A DNA stretch of 13,377 bases from Chloroflexota bacterium (GTDB lineage Bacteria > Chloroflexota > Ktedonobacteria > Ktedonobacterales > Ktedonobacteraceae): the NCBI GenBank assembly GCA_005879655.1, contig VBJK01000225.1:1-13377 (forward strand). Direction: 5' to 3'. Shown piece by piece: positions 6,969-13,377 of the stretch (position 1 is the first letter of the stretch; every line of letters starts with the position of its first letter). The position numbers and the translations under genes were made by a program. The notes under the pieces are model-generated. The model did no database searches. It was not told the DNA's origin and worked only from the letters and a program-made list of their open reading frames with translations.

Positions 6969-7799
6969 ATGCTCTTCAATCCATTTCAATGGCTCATTGA
7001 TCGAATCATAGAGTCATTGCAATTCCTTAACACGGGCCTGGGTCCACTGACTGATCTGATTAAGAGTACACCTTTGGAGTTGACGACTGGCAACCAGATC
7101 GTGATCGCCGCATGGCACATCATGACCACCGTGGCCGACATCTTCTTGGGACTCTTCATCGTTGTTGGTGTGATCCAGATCATGTATGGCCAGAGTGTTG
7201 GCAAGCTTGGCATGCCTATAGGCCAGTTTGTAGGCAAGGCCATTCTCACGGCAATCCTGATTCATTTGAGTGCCTTTATTGGGCAAACCCTACTGGTGCT
7301 CAATAATCTGCTCTCGCAACTGGTACCCGCTAATGTTATGGATTTTATCCAGCGGACGAATAATGGGCAGCTCTTGAACAATCAACAAGGGCTGCTTGTG
7401 ATTCTGTTCCTTACGCTCATCTTCTTTATCGGGATATTCCGTGTCATCTTTCAAACTGTCAAACGCATTATCCGCTTCAATGTCCTTTTTGTGCTCTCTG
7501 GACCGGCCTACCTGACCTCGTTTCTTCCAGGAACGGCACCAGTCTTCTCAGCCTGGGTTCGTCTGTTTGTCGTTACCATTTTCGAGCAATTTGTGCAGTT
7601 CCTGACCTTGGGGTTGGGCATTCAATTCCTGATCGCTATCCAACAAAACGGCTTTCTTGGCATTGTCCTCTCCGCTACCATGGTGAATTTGACAGCGGAG
7701 ATCCCGAAACTGCTTGAACGCTTTGGCGCAGCGGCAAGCTCTCAAGGGGGACTAGGAAACCTCGTCAATACAGCCGTCAAAGTAGCATTCTTATTCTAG
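6969..7799 (+). CDS. VirB6/TrbL-like polytopic T4SS membrane protein
   Basis: 276 residues from ATG 6969, preceded at 6 nt by GAGGG. A GTG at 6933 in frame would add 12 residues but lies inside a hairpin and lacks a ribosome site. About six hydrophobic segments are visible (~53-75, 86-116, 141-161, 168-188, 195-222, 224-243), with the polar loop NNGQLLNNQQ at ~131-140. Hydrophobic profile, size and position before the pilin and VirB3/VirB4 genes fit the VirB6/TrbL family, which forms the inner-membrane channel base of conjugative T4SS. The family call rests on topology and neighbours rather than an invariant motif. It is the first gene of a tight plus-strand operon; the pilin gene starts 13 nt after its stop. 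Confidence 0.72.
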   Translation: MLFNPFQWLIDRIIESLQFLNTGLGPLTDLIKSTPLELTTGNQIVIAAWHIMTTVADIFLGLFIVVGVIQIMYGQSVGKLGMPIGQFVGKAILTAILIHLSAFIGQTLLVLNNLLSQLVPANVMDFIQRTNNGQLLNNQQGLLVILFLTLIFFIGIFRVIFQTVKRIIRFNVLFVLSGPAYLTSFLPGTAPVFSAWVRLFVVTIFEQFVQFLTLGLGIQFLIAIQQNGFLGIVLSATMVNLTAEIPKLLERFGAAASSQGGLGNLVNTAVKVAFLF

Positions 7800-7812
7800 A
7801 AAGGAGCCATCC

Positions 7813-8073
7813 ATGAACAACACAGTCAACGCATTAAGCAATCTGAATAAGGCAGTATCGCTCTTACAGCAAAATGCCACCAAAATTGGCCTCACCGTAG
7901 CCGCTTTGCTGGTGGCTGTCTATGCCGTGAGCATTATGCTCAACAATGACAATTCACCAGCAGCCAGAACCGAGCGGTGGGAGAAACTGAAAAGAGTCTT
8001 CATCTGCGCGGTGATCATCGCTGCAACGGGAGCCTTTATCCAGCTCGCCACGGGTCTGGGCGGCATGATTTAG
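7813..8073 (+). CDS. VirB2/TrbC-like conjugative pilin or small T4SS membrane protein
   Basis: 86 residues with AAGGAG (7801-7806) 6 nt before the ATG. Two hydrophobic helices at ~26-44 and ~66-85 are joined by a short charged loop (RTERWEKLKR). The polar amphipathic N-terminus (1-24) is not a classical Sec signal. Size, two-helix layout and position between VirB6-like and VirB3/VirB4-like genes match VirB2/TrbC pilins, which polymerise into the transfer pilus or stay in the channel. The gene ends in two consecutive TAG codons, which lie in the first copy of an 18-bp tandem repeat followed by a hairpin; that structure may set pilin mRNA level against the downstream genes. Another small two-helix T4SS subunit is the alternative. 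Confidence 0.7.
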   Translation: MNNTVNALSNLNKAVSLLQQNATKIGLTVAALLVAVYAVSIMLNNDNSPAARTERWEKLKRVFICAVIIAATGAFIQLATGLGGMI

Positions 8074-8103
8074 TAGGACGACACAATTTAGTAGGACGAC
8101 AGA
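8068..8103 (+). repeat. 18-bp tandem duplication at the end of the pilin gene
   Basis: ATTTAGTAGGACGACACA (8068-8085) is followed directly by a copy differing at one base (8086-8103). Each copy contains the TAGTAG stop pair and the 5' arm of the hairpin at 8093-8118. Confidence 0.85.
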
Positions 8104-8118
8104 TCGTACTGTCGTCCT
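8093..8118 (+). promoter_or_regulatory. 10-bp perfect hairpin between pilin and PrgI-like genes
   Basis: AGGACGACAG (8093-8102) pairs with CTGTCGTCCT (8109-8118) around a 6-nt loop. No T-run follows, so it is more likely an mRNA 3'-end stabiliser or attenuator inside the operon than a full terminator. The upstream repeat copy (from 8068) offers a competing 5' arm. Confidence 0.6.
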
Positions 8119-8140
8119 TACTCAATGAAAGGAGACAAAG

Positions 8141-9157
8141 ATGAATCCACTTATCAAAAAAGTGCCAGGGCACTTATTCCAATTCGAGGAGAAAATTTTT
8201 GGGATGACGTTGACGCAACTGCTTAGCGATCTGGCGGCATTGTTCAGCCTGATCGGTGTCACGTCTTCCGTCTCTCTCCTGACGCGTCTCGCCATCATCG
8301 CGCCTACCATGCTCATTGCACTTGTCCTTGTGCATGGCAAAATGAGCGGATATACCATGCTCTATTGGCTCTACCTGCTTGTCCGCTTCCGCTTCCTGCC
8401 CAGGCACACAGTGCGTCGTGCCGAGGAGGGAAAAGGAGCGTCTGTGCAGGAGTGCTGGATTCAGTTCAACGAGCTTTCAGGTGGAACTGGGGGTATGGTT
8501 CGGGGTGCTCAGGCCATGTACTGGGCAGCTTTCGAGATTGAGAGCAAATACGCGCTGCGTTATCTGAGCGAGACGGATCAAGTCAGGCTCTATGGGCGCT
8601 TCAAGCAGTTCTTAGATGGACTCAGCTTTCCCGTGAAATTCATTTCGCTCGTCTCATCGCTTGATGCCACGCGTGATCCAACGCTCATGGCACAACAACA
8701 GGTCGTAGCGGAACTCACCCCGCGCTTGCAGCAATTGCAGATGGCCAGCATCAAGCATCAACAGGCTGTTGCACAGCACTCTACGGTCACGAGGCATTTT
8801 GTGATTGTTTCGGCTTCTACTTTTGAACTGGTACGAGAGAGAGCGTCGCGTTTCTCGCCTGTTCTTGGGAAGGCACCTACTGTGACGAACGCCCAGGTAA
8901 AAAACGAACTGAAGACTCGTGTGTCTATTGTCTCGAAGACGCTCTCACAGCTAGACGTGCAAGCCACCTTGCTCGATGATGCGAGCCTGCTTACCGCTTA
9001 TGCTGCTTGCTTGGCTCCAGGTCATCACATCGCATCGAATGACAGCAGAGAGTCTACGGTTGCCGATCGTCTTGCGCCATCAACGGTGGAGTTGAGGAAT
9101 GACGCCGTAGTGGTTGAGATAGAGAGGAGAAGCGGTACATGCACTACTACGAGGTGA
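8141..9157 (+). CDS. PrgI/VirB3-like membrane domain fused to VirB4 N-terminal domain
   Basis: 338 residues; AAAGGAG (8128-8134) lies 6 nt before the ATG. Residues 1-90 resemble PrgI/VirB3-type proteins: a short cytosolic start, two membrane helices (~24-42, 47-65) and an aromatic/basic stretch LYLLVRFRFLPRH. Residues ~126-290 match the start of VirB4/TraC ATPases, where a strand pair (AAFEIESKYALRYLSETDQ), FKQFLDGLSFPVKFISLV and the FVIVSA strand form the membrane-associated N-terminal domain. There is no Walker motif. The gene overlaps the ATPase gene by 19 nt, so the two products are probably translated in concert and together make a VirB3-VirB4 unit that powers pilus assembly and transfer. 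The fused/split layout is read from domain order; family assignment is moderately sure. Confidence 0.72.
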   Translation: MNPLIKKVPGHLFQFEEKIFGMTLTQLLSDLAALFSLIGVTSSVSLLTRLAIIAPTMLIALVLVHGKMSGYTMLYWLYLLVRFRFLPRHTVRRAEEGKGASVQECWIQFNELSGGTGGMVRGAQAMYWAAFEIESKYALRYLSETDQVRLYGRFKQFLDGLSFPVKFISLVSSLDATRDPTLMAQQQVVAELTPRLQQLQMASIKHQQAVAQHSTVTRHFVIVSASTFELVRERASRFSPVLGKAPTVTNAQVKNELKTRVSIVSKTLSQLDVQATLLDDASLLTAYAACLAPGHHIASNDSRESTVADRLAPSTVELRNDAVVVEIERRSGTCTTTR

Positions 9158-10383
9158 CAGGCTTTGCGCCAGAACTGGCCTGTGGTTGGCTAGAAGAAAT
9201 CACCTCGTTAGCCTTGCCCATGGTCATTATGACAGATTGCGATCCCCTCGCATCAAGAGTCATGATTCGCCGGTTGGAGGGGCATCTGATCAAGCTCGAA
9301 AGTAAGAGACTTGCCGATCAAAAGGCGATTCGGATCATCCGAGCGAATGATCGTGCGGAAGTAGAGGAGGTCAGGTCTGTTATAGATGATCTGGCAAATA
9401 AGCGCTACACCATCTTTGGGGTTCAGATGGTCATCGGTATTCATGCCAGTTCACCCGAAGCGCTAGAGCAGCGGGGCAATTACTTGCTTTCACACCTGCG
9501 CGATCTGCAAGTGCAAACCCGTGAGCTGATCTATCGGCATGACATTGGCTGGCAGGCATGTCTACCTGCACGAAGCTCATCGCTCGACTCCTCTATCAAC
9601 CTGCCGTCCACGGCACTCTCAACCTTTATGAACTGGTCCATCGGAACGGTCGGAACTCCAACTGGGGCCGTACTTGGCACGACTGGTTCTGGTTTTGCTC
9701 GTCGCTTGGTGTACTTCAATCCCTGGGATGAGCAGAAAAGACTTCCCAATCCCCATGTAGTGATTTGCGGGGAATCGGGGATGGGGAAGTCGTGGCTGGC
9801 GAAAACGCTGATCTTGGGATTACTGTGCACCAAGACCGCTGATGCCGTGGTGCTCGACCGGGATGGCGATTACGATGAAATCCACTCCTGGCTGCGCAAC
9901 GAGAGCCAGCGTTTTAACCTAGCCGGGACCTGTCCAATGAATCTGCTCGATATTCCTTATGGTCCCGCTGATGTCGATCTGGATGATCCGGTCGATTTGT
10001 TAGCTGAGTTTATTGACAACCATTTATTAATCGGCCTTGCCTTGCTCTACGGCGAGCCGCTGGGAAGAGCACAGGAAGCGTTCTTAACCCATGCCGCAAG
10101 GGCCGCATATGCCGCCCGTGGCATCACCACCCTTGCCATCCGGCGCGATCCAAATACGCTGCTCGGTGAGCCACCAGTCTTTGCTGATCTTCTCGCAGCG
10201 ATGAAGGAAGTGCCAGCATCGACCGAAGCTCTGCGACTCTCGCTCCAGGAGCGATTTGAGAATGTAGCCTACCTGTTTCCTGACATTGATGGATTGACAG
10301 TAGGCAAGCTTACCAACCTTTTATTTCGTTCCTTGCCTAGCTGTCGTTTGACTCGATTACTGGATCTTACGCAACCTTGCTGA
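9139..10383 (+). CDS. VirB4/TraC-like conjugation ATPase, C-terminally truncated by IS insertion
   Basis: 414 codons, of which about 407 are native. The ATG at 9139 overlaps the preceding gene by 19 nt, with AGGAG 9 nt upstream. The start MHYYEVTGF aligns with the middle of VirB4 proteins (after the N-terminal domain), followed by the coiled region ~40-110. The Walker A motif CGESGMGKSW covers 210-219, and VVLDRDGDYDEI (237-248) is the typical strand after it. A complete VirB4 continues for a further 200 or so residues with Walker B and the arginine/Gln motifs. Here the last codons DLTQPC and the TGA come from the terminal inverted repeat of the ISL3 element. The protein should therefore lack ATP hydrolysis elements, and the T4SS is probably inactive. 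Confidence 0.83.
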   Translation: MHYYEVTGFAPELACGWLEEITSLALPMVIMTDCDPLASRVMIRRLEGHLIKLESKRLADQKAIRIIRANDRAEVEEVRSVIDDLANKRYTIFGVQMVIGIHASSPEALEQRGNYLLSHLRDLQVQTRELIYRHDIGWQACLPARSSSLDSSINLPSTALSTFMNWSIGTVGTPTGAVLGTTGSGFARRLVYFNPWDEQKRLPNPHVVICGESGMGKSWLAKTLILGLLCTKTADAVVLDRDGDYDEIHSWLRNESQRFNLAGTCPMNLLDIPYGPADVDLDDPVDLLAEFIDNHLLIGLALLYGEPLGRAQEAFLTHAARAAYAARGITTLAIRRDPNTLLGEPPVFADLLAAMKEVPASTEALRLSLQERFENVAYLFPDIDGLTVGKLTNLLFRSLPSCRLTRLLDLTQPC

Positions 10384-10410
10384 TATCCAATGTGGTATGA
10401 TAGGAAGTTA
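10362..10410. repeat. Left terminal inverted repeat of the ISL3 element
   Basis: Begins with GGATCTTACGCAACCT and matches the reverse complement of 12234-12282 at 41 of 49 bases. It contains the stop codon of the transposase frame (10367-10369, minus) and supplies the last codons and stop of the truncated VirB4 (plus). Confidence 0.9.
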
Positions 10411-11131
10411 CACTCTTTGGCCTCATTCCCTCTAACTTAGCATGACCCTTCTTCTTTTTTTGCCTCTTTTTATTGGTATAGAGGACTCTGCGCTTGAGAA
10501 GATCCATTTCTGCCTGACCATACATGCTTCGTTTAATAAGCTTAAGACGGTTTATATTCCCTTCTAATAGTCCATTGCTCCAAGGAAGTGTTAATCCAGC
10601 AAACACCGCATCTTTATCTTGTTGTATACCTTTCACAAACGAGTCAAATGCTTCGAGCTGGCTGGTTTTGACTTCATCAAGCCATGCATCAAGTTGTTCT
10701 CCTGTGCGCTCACGCACCATGTGCAGAAATTTGTCTACGAGTTGGTAGACGGTCTCAATTTCTGGGCTTGCCTGTCTCAATCGCTCTCGGTTTTCCAGCT
10801 CTTCTTTCTTTAAGTCTTCTTGCTTGCGGAAAAAGAGCCAAGTGGCCTGTGATGCTGAGAGAGCCAAGAGTGGATTGGGCTGCCGAGCTTCCTGTTGTTT
10901 CATGGCTGATGAAGAAGCACGCTGGGTAGGGGTCAAGCCAGATGATTCCAACGTGGCCAGGTAGCGGTACACCGCTCGCTGCGACCCTTTGTAGCCTTTC
11001 TCTCTCAACTCTCTTGTCTTTTTGCGATCCATTGCGACACCCTTCATGCCAGCGTGAAAGCAGGTACGTCTTGTACGGATCAACCAGACGCGCTCGCTCT
11101 CGCCTGGGACGAGAATAAGGAATGTCTCCAC
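10367..11131 (-). pseudogene. ISL3 transposase, C-terminal segment (third frame)
   Basis: This frame is open over 254 codons, but only the part after about 11020 continues the transposase: KKTRELREKGYKGSQRAVYR is the continuation of the second HTH region. The catalytic Glu lies in SNGLLEGNINRLK (Glu190 of this frame), followed by KRSMYGQAEMDLLKRRVLY, the ISL3 signature end. The residues before ~37 are a frame artefact. It joins the second frame if one base is removed from the five-T run at 11019-11023 (plus strand). Without frame change this part cannot be made together with the catalytic Asp residues. Confidence 0.8.
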
Positions 11132-11438
11132 GGCTGAGCCACTCGTGAACCGTTCGCTCCGACATTCCTATTTGAGCCGCAATGTCTGCATTCTTCACAC
11201 CTTGTTTTCGCAGGGTCACGATGTGTTCGTAACGAGCTATTCGCTCGGCAGCCCTCGCCTGTTGGGTACGTTTCTCGGCTCGCGTCCTTGGATGGCTGTG
11301 TTGTTCATATGAGGGTTGCTCCGCCCCGGCAATCTTGGTCGTAGCTTGCTCTGCACGATGCATTTGAGCAAAGCTTTGGGCAAGCTGTACTGAGACACAT
11401 GCCGCAAGATTTTTTACTAAATGCCAACGGTCACTCAC
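10755..11438 (-). pseudogene. ISL3 transposase, middle segment (second frame)
   Basis: Starts at GTG 11438 overlapping the stop of the first segment (GTGA). SDRWHLVKNLAACV continues the DDE fold after the second Asp. Then follow a long linker and a helix-turn-helix (HIVTLRKQGVKNADIAAQIG, SERTVHEWL), and DPYKTYLLSRWHEGCRNGSQ at residues 120-139. Beyond that the frame is no longer transposase-like; the true sequence moves to another frame at 11019-11023. The insert with HTH is characteristic of the long ISL3 transposases. The piece lacks catalytic residues of its own. Confidence 0.8.
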
Positions 11439-12106
11439 CTGTTTGGCGCGGCGCGAGCACCCTTCCTGATAGCTTTCGCATATTCTGATGAGCCATCACG
11501 GCTGACGATCTGCACATGCGAATGGGCTTGAAACCAGGCTGAAACGGTCTCGACTGAGCGATCTTCGAGCAGCTCAATGGGTTTTCTGGTCTCTAAATCA
11601 CAGATTAACGTTCCATAGCGTTGTCTGCGTTTCCACGCCCAGTCATCGATGCCCACGATACGCGACTTGGGAGGATCAGGCAACTTGTCCCGGTGAACCA
11701 GACGCAAAATGGTATCTCGGCTCCCACTCATGCCTTGCTCGTCTGCCGCATCGGCTCCCGCCTGTCCTCCTACTCTGAGGCCGAGGCGACAGAGAGCTTC
11801 TTGCAATCGTTTTGGCAGCTTCGCATAAGGGTCACAAAGCTCTGGAAGCCGCTCTGTAAAGATTTCCCGCGGGCAGGTGCTCTTTTTGCAGAAGAAGCGG
11901 CGCACCTCGACGATCAGAGTGATTGGGCGGCCACTGGCTGGTAAGTCATGCAGCGTTCTCTTGTAGTGGCTTTGCACGCGCTTGGAGACCGTCCCGCAAC
12001 AAGGACATGTCGCAGTGGGAGAAGTTGTACGCACCGTGAGCAGAATTTCTTCAGCAACTTGAACGTCTTCAATACATATATCAGGAATTTCAGGAATAAT
12101 GATCAT
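11435..12106 (-). pseudogene. ISL3 transposase, N-terminal segment with zinc finger and first catalytic Asp residues
   Basis: 223 residues from ATG 12106. The zinc-finger Cys are at CPCC (34-37) and C73/C78, followed by the HTH-like region ~115-137. The DDE fold begins at VGIDDWAWKRRQRYG (first catalytic Asp ~154), and the second Asp is in SRDGSSEYAKAIRKG (Asp204). The last residues ARAAPNR are out of frame: the family sequence continues as AKQVSDRWH in the frame starting at 11438, so two extra bases (or one missing) lie in the GC-rich stretch 11439-11458. GAGGAG is 14 nt before the ATG, which is far. The piece cannot transpose without the Glu in the third segment. Confidence 0.83.
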
Positions 12107-12233
12107 AGAAGGCTAGATGACTCCTCAATTCAGGGGAAAAATCGTGGAAAAAATGTTCGATCTTCTATTCTATCACATGTTGCATGAGCTGTGTGAGAGG
12201 AAACATCAGCCTCGAACTAGGGGAAAACTTGCC

Positions 12234-12282
12234 TAACCTTCTATTATACCACGTTTTTTATCAGCGAGGTTGCGTAAGATCC
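12234..12282. repeat. Right terminal inverted repeat of the ISL3 element
   Basis: Reverse complement of 10362-10410 with 41 of 49 matches. It lies upstream of the transposase and contains a promoter-like extended -10. Confidence 0.9.
12243..12251 (-). promoter_or_regulatory. Extended -10 promoter element in the right IS end
   Basis: Reading into the transposase, TGGTATAAT (12251-12243) is a perfect extended -10 (TGnTATAAT). There is no good -35 at 17 nt, as is common for extended -10 promoters. The left end carries the weaker TGGTATGAT facing inward. Confidence 0.4.
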
Positions 12283-12449
12283 AATTTATGCGCCGTCTAA
12301 CACTAGCCGTCATCATAACACAATCCTGTCCTGATAAACGGTAGAAGAAGCCAATGTGACGCTTATAGAACCACGAGACCAGCGAAACGTCCCAGTGGCA
12401 TCCGAGTTAAGTGAAGGAAAAGAGCCACGAGTATTGCCCCTGTTGACTC
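12283..12449. other. Gap between IS right end and sir2, no gene seen
   Basis: I see no coding frame, VirB4 remnant or clear terminator here. A weak TATGAT on the minus strand has no convincing -35. Confidence 0.5.
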
Positions 12450-13205
12450 TCAAACCGGCCATGCTTGATTGAGCAGCACTGGTAAGATGGTGCCAGCCTG
12501 TCCATTGACGCGATAGTGTCCAGTTGATGCAAATGGAGTAACATCCAGATTGAGAATGGCAGTGGCAGCGCCAGAACGTTGGGCAACCTCAAGCAAGGAG
12601 GCCGCTGGCTCGACGGTGCCAGAAGTACCAATAGAAAAGAAGAGGTCACACTGAGTGGCAGCTTGCACGGCTTTCGTGAACGCCTGCCTGGGAAGTACTT
12701 CGCCAAACCAGACCACATCGGGACGTAACAGCCCTCCACAGCGGTGGCAACGCGGTGGAACCTCGTCAGTCTTGGGCCAATCCTCAACGATCGTGTTTTC
12801 ATCAAAGCATTTTGTGCGTGCAATATTGCCATGTAGCTCGATCACATTCTGGCTCCCTGCACGCTGATGAAGGCCATCGACATTCTGTGTAATGAGGGTG
12901 AATGTGGGAACATGCTGTTCTATCTGCACCAGTGTCAGATGAGCAGCATTTGGTGCCGCTTGTGCGACCAGTTCGCGTCGCCAAGCATACCATTGCCAAA
13001 CCAGACGCGGATCACGCAGAAACGCTTCGGGTGTTGCTAGATCTTGAGGACGAAAGCGTGCCCATAGGCCCGTCATAGCATCACGAAAGGTTGGCAGACC
13101 ACTCTCTGCTGAGATGCCTGCCCCTGTCAGGATAGCGACATGGCGAGCATTCTTTAATGCTGCTACTAGTCCATCTGGAAGAGATTGGGGTGATGTTTCG
13201 CTCAT
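12450..13205 (-). CDS. Sir2-family NAD-dependent protein deacylase (class III type)
   Basis: 251 residues from ATG 13205, the usual length for CobB-like sirtuins. It transfers acyl groups from protein lysine to NAD+, releasing nicotinamide. Visible: GAGISAESG (28-36), TQNVDGLH (106-113), catalytic His125 in ELHGN, PDVVWFGE, and GTSGTVEP (194-200). Tyr73 and Arg76 (WYAWRR) match the Tyr-x-x-Arg pair that favours succinyl and malonyl groups in SIRT5-type enzymes. The zinc site shows Cys133, Cys153 and Cys156, but Glu136 stands where the fourth Cys is expected. In-frame alternatives are ATG 13262, whose A is shared with an upstream TGA, and TTG 13244 with GAGGAG in front; neither gives a more family-like start. 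It ends 167 nt before the IS. Confidence 0.88.
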   Translation of the reverse strand: MSETSPQSLPDGLVAALKNARHVAILTGAGISAESGLPTFRDAMTGLWARFRPQDLATPEAFLRDPRLVWQWYAWRRELVAQAAPNAAHLTLVQIEQHVPTFTLITQNVDGLHQRAGSQNVIELHGNIARTKCFDENTIVEDWPKTDEVPPRCHRCGGLLRPDVVWFGEVLPRQAFTKAVQAATQCDLFFSIGTSGTVEPAASLLEVAQRSGAATAILNLDVTPFASTGHYRVNGQAGTILPVLLNQAWPV

Positions 13206-13261
13206 AGTGATTTCTATTGTACATGATCTAGCATCTTGCTGCAAATCAATCTCCTCTATCA

Positions 13262-13377
13262 TCAAGGCTCTATCGAGGTACGAGGAGGAATGCCGCAAAA
13301 ACCTCCAGTACTCCAACCAACCCAGAGATCCGTTCCAACTATGTTTTCCTTTAGATAGTCATAGAGCTGATGAGTAT
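13262..13377 (-). CDS. Possible C-terminal end of a gene upstream of sir2
   Basis: A frame open from the right edge encodes 37 residues, including YDYLKENIVGTDLWVGWSTG, and stops at TGA (13264-13262). The stop lies 56 nt before the preferred sir2 ATG and shares its A with an in-frame sir2 ATG (TGATG), a coupling arrangement common in operons. The family is not recognised; with only 37 codons, chance cannot be excluded. Confidence 0.28.
   Translation of the reverse strand, partial: THQLYDYLKENIVGTDLWVGWSTGGFCGIPPRTSIEP

Larger units (their letters stand above)
10362..12282 (-). mobile_element. ISL3-family insertion sequence, 1921 bp
   Basis: Terminal inverted repeats at 10362-10410 and 12234-12282 match at 41 of 49 positions; the outer 16 bases (GGATCTTACGCAACCT) are identical. 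Between them lies a minus-strand ISL3-type DDE transposase in three frames. The flanks (CGATTACT on the left, AATTTATG on the right) show no 8-bp duplication, which intact ISL3 insertions normally have. The element ends the VirB4 reading frame. Loss of the rest of the T4SS and the missing duplication point to deletion or recombination at the element after insertion. Confidence 0.9.

Noticed and set aside
8093..8118. Rho-independent terminator after the pilin gene
   Set aside because: The stem is strong, but no T-run follows and the next gene has its ribosome site 10 nt later in an operon.
10362..12282. 8-bp target duplication around the IS
   Set aside because: The flanking bases were compared at two possible ends and do not match.
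12407..12832. 141-codon minus-strand frame overlapping sir2
   Set aside because: It lies in another frame of the clear Sir2 gene and has no domain.
12450..13205. Sir2 as an anti-phage NADase
   Set aside because: Length and motifs fit a stand-alone deacylase with zinc module and acyl-pocket residues; there is no fused defence domain.

Overview
The window looks like accessory DNA from a Ktedonobacteria-type Chloroflexota genome. That assignment is inferred from the gene style: TIR/NB-ARC proteins with 42-residue TPRs, several Ser/Thr kinases (one with a beta-helix ectodomain), a PrgI/VirB4-type conjugation cluster and a long ISL3 transposase. No marker gene proves it. The left half (about 1-6500) appears more AT-rich than the conjugation and Sir2 regions.

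Positions 1-6482, minus strand, read right to left as a signalling block. A candidate promoter (6498-6526) precedes a TIR-NB-ARC STAND protein. One base after its stop comes a protein made only of 42-residue TPRs. Next are a compact Ser/Thr kinase, a broken or unrecognised reading frame, and a membrane kinase whose outer part is a beta-helix and which runs off the left edge. In this family the TIR, NB-ARC and TPR parts normally form one protein. Here the first TPR is short by about 14 residues and the frame breaks at the same place. Both kinases depart from the kinase consensus: the small one has DFE for DFG, and the large one has lost both the beta-3 lysine and the catalytic-loop lysine. The block may be a NAD-consuming TIR-STAND sensor wired to kinases, for defence or signalling, but that function is inferred.

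Positions 6483-6968 are a control region between the divergent blocks. It holds promoter-like hexamers, a doubtful 89-codon ORF, two interleaved inverted repeats and a hairpin before the first conjugation gene.

Positions 6969-10360, plus strand, are part of a type IV secretion (conjugation) operon: a VirB6/TrbL-like polytopic protein, a VirB2/TrbC-like pilin, a PrgI/VirB3-like membrane domain fused to the VirB4 N-terminal domain, and the ATPase part of VirB4. VirB4 is cut after Walker A by an ISL3-family element (10362-12282). No coupling protein, relaxase or remaining T4SS gene follows, and the element lacks a target duplication, so a deletion or rearrangement at the element is likely. Its transposase is spread over three frames and is probably dead unless recoded.

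Positions 12283-13377 hold a minus-strand class III-type Sir2 deacylase gene and the possible tail of a gene before it. I saw no rRNA, tRNA or CRISPR array.
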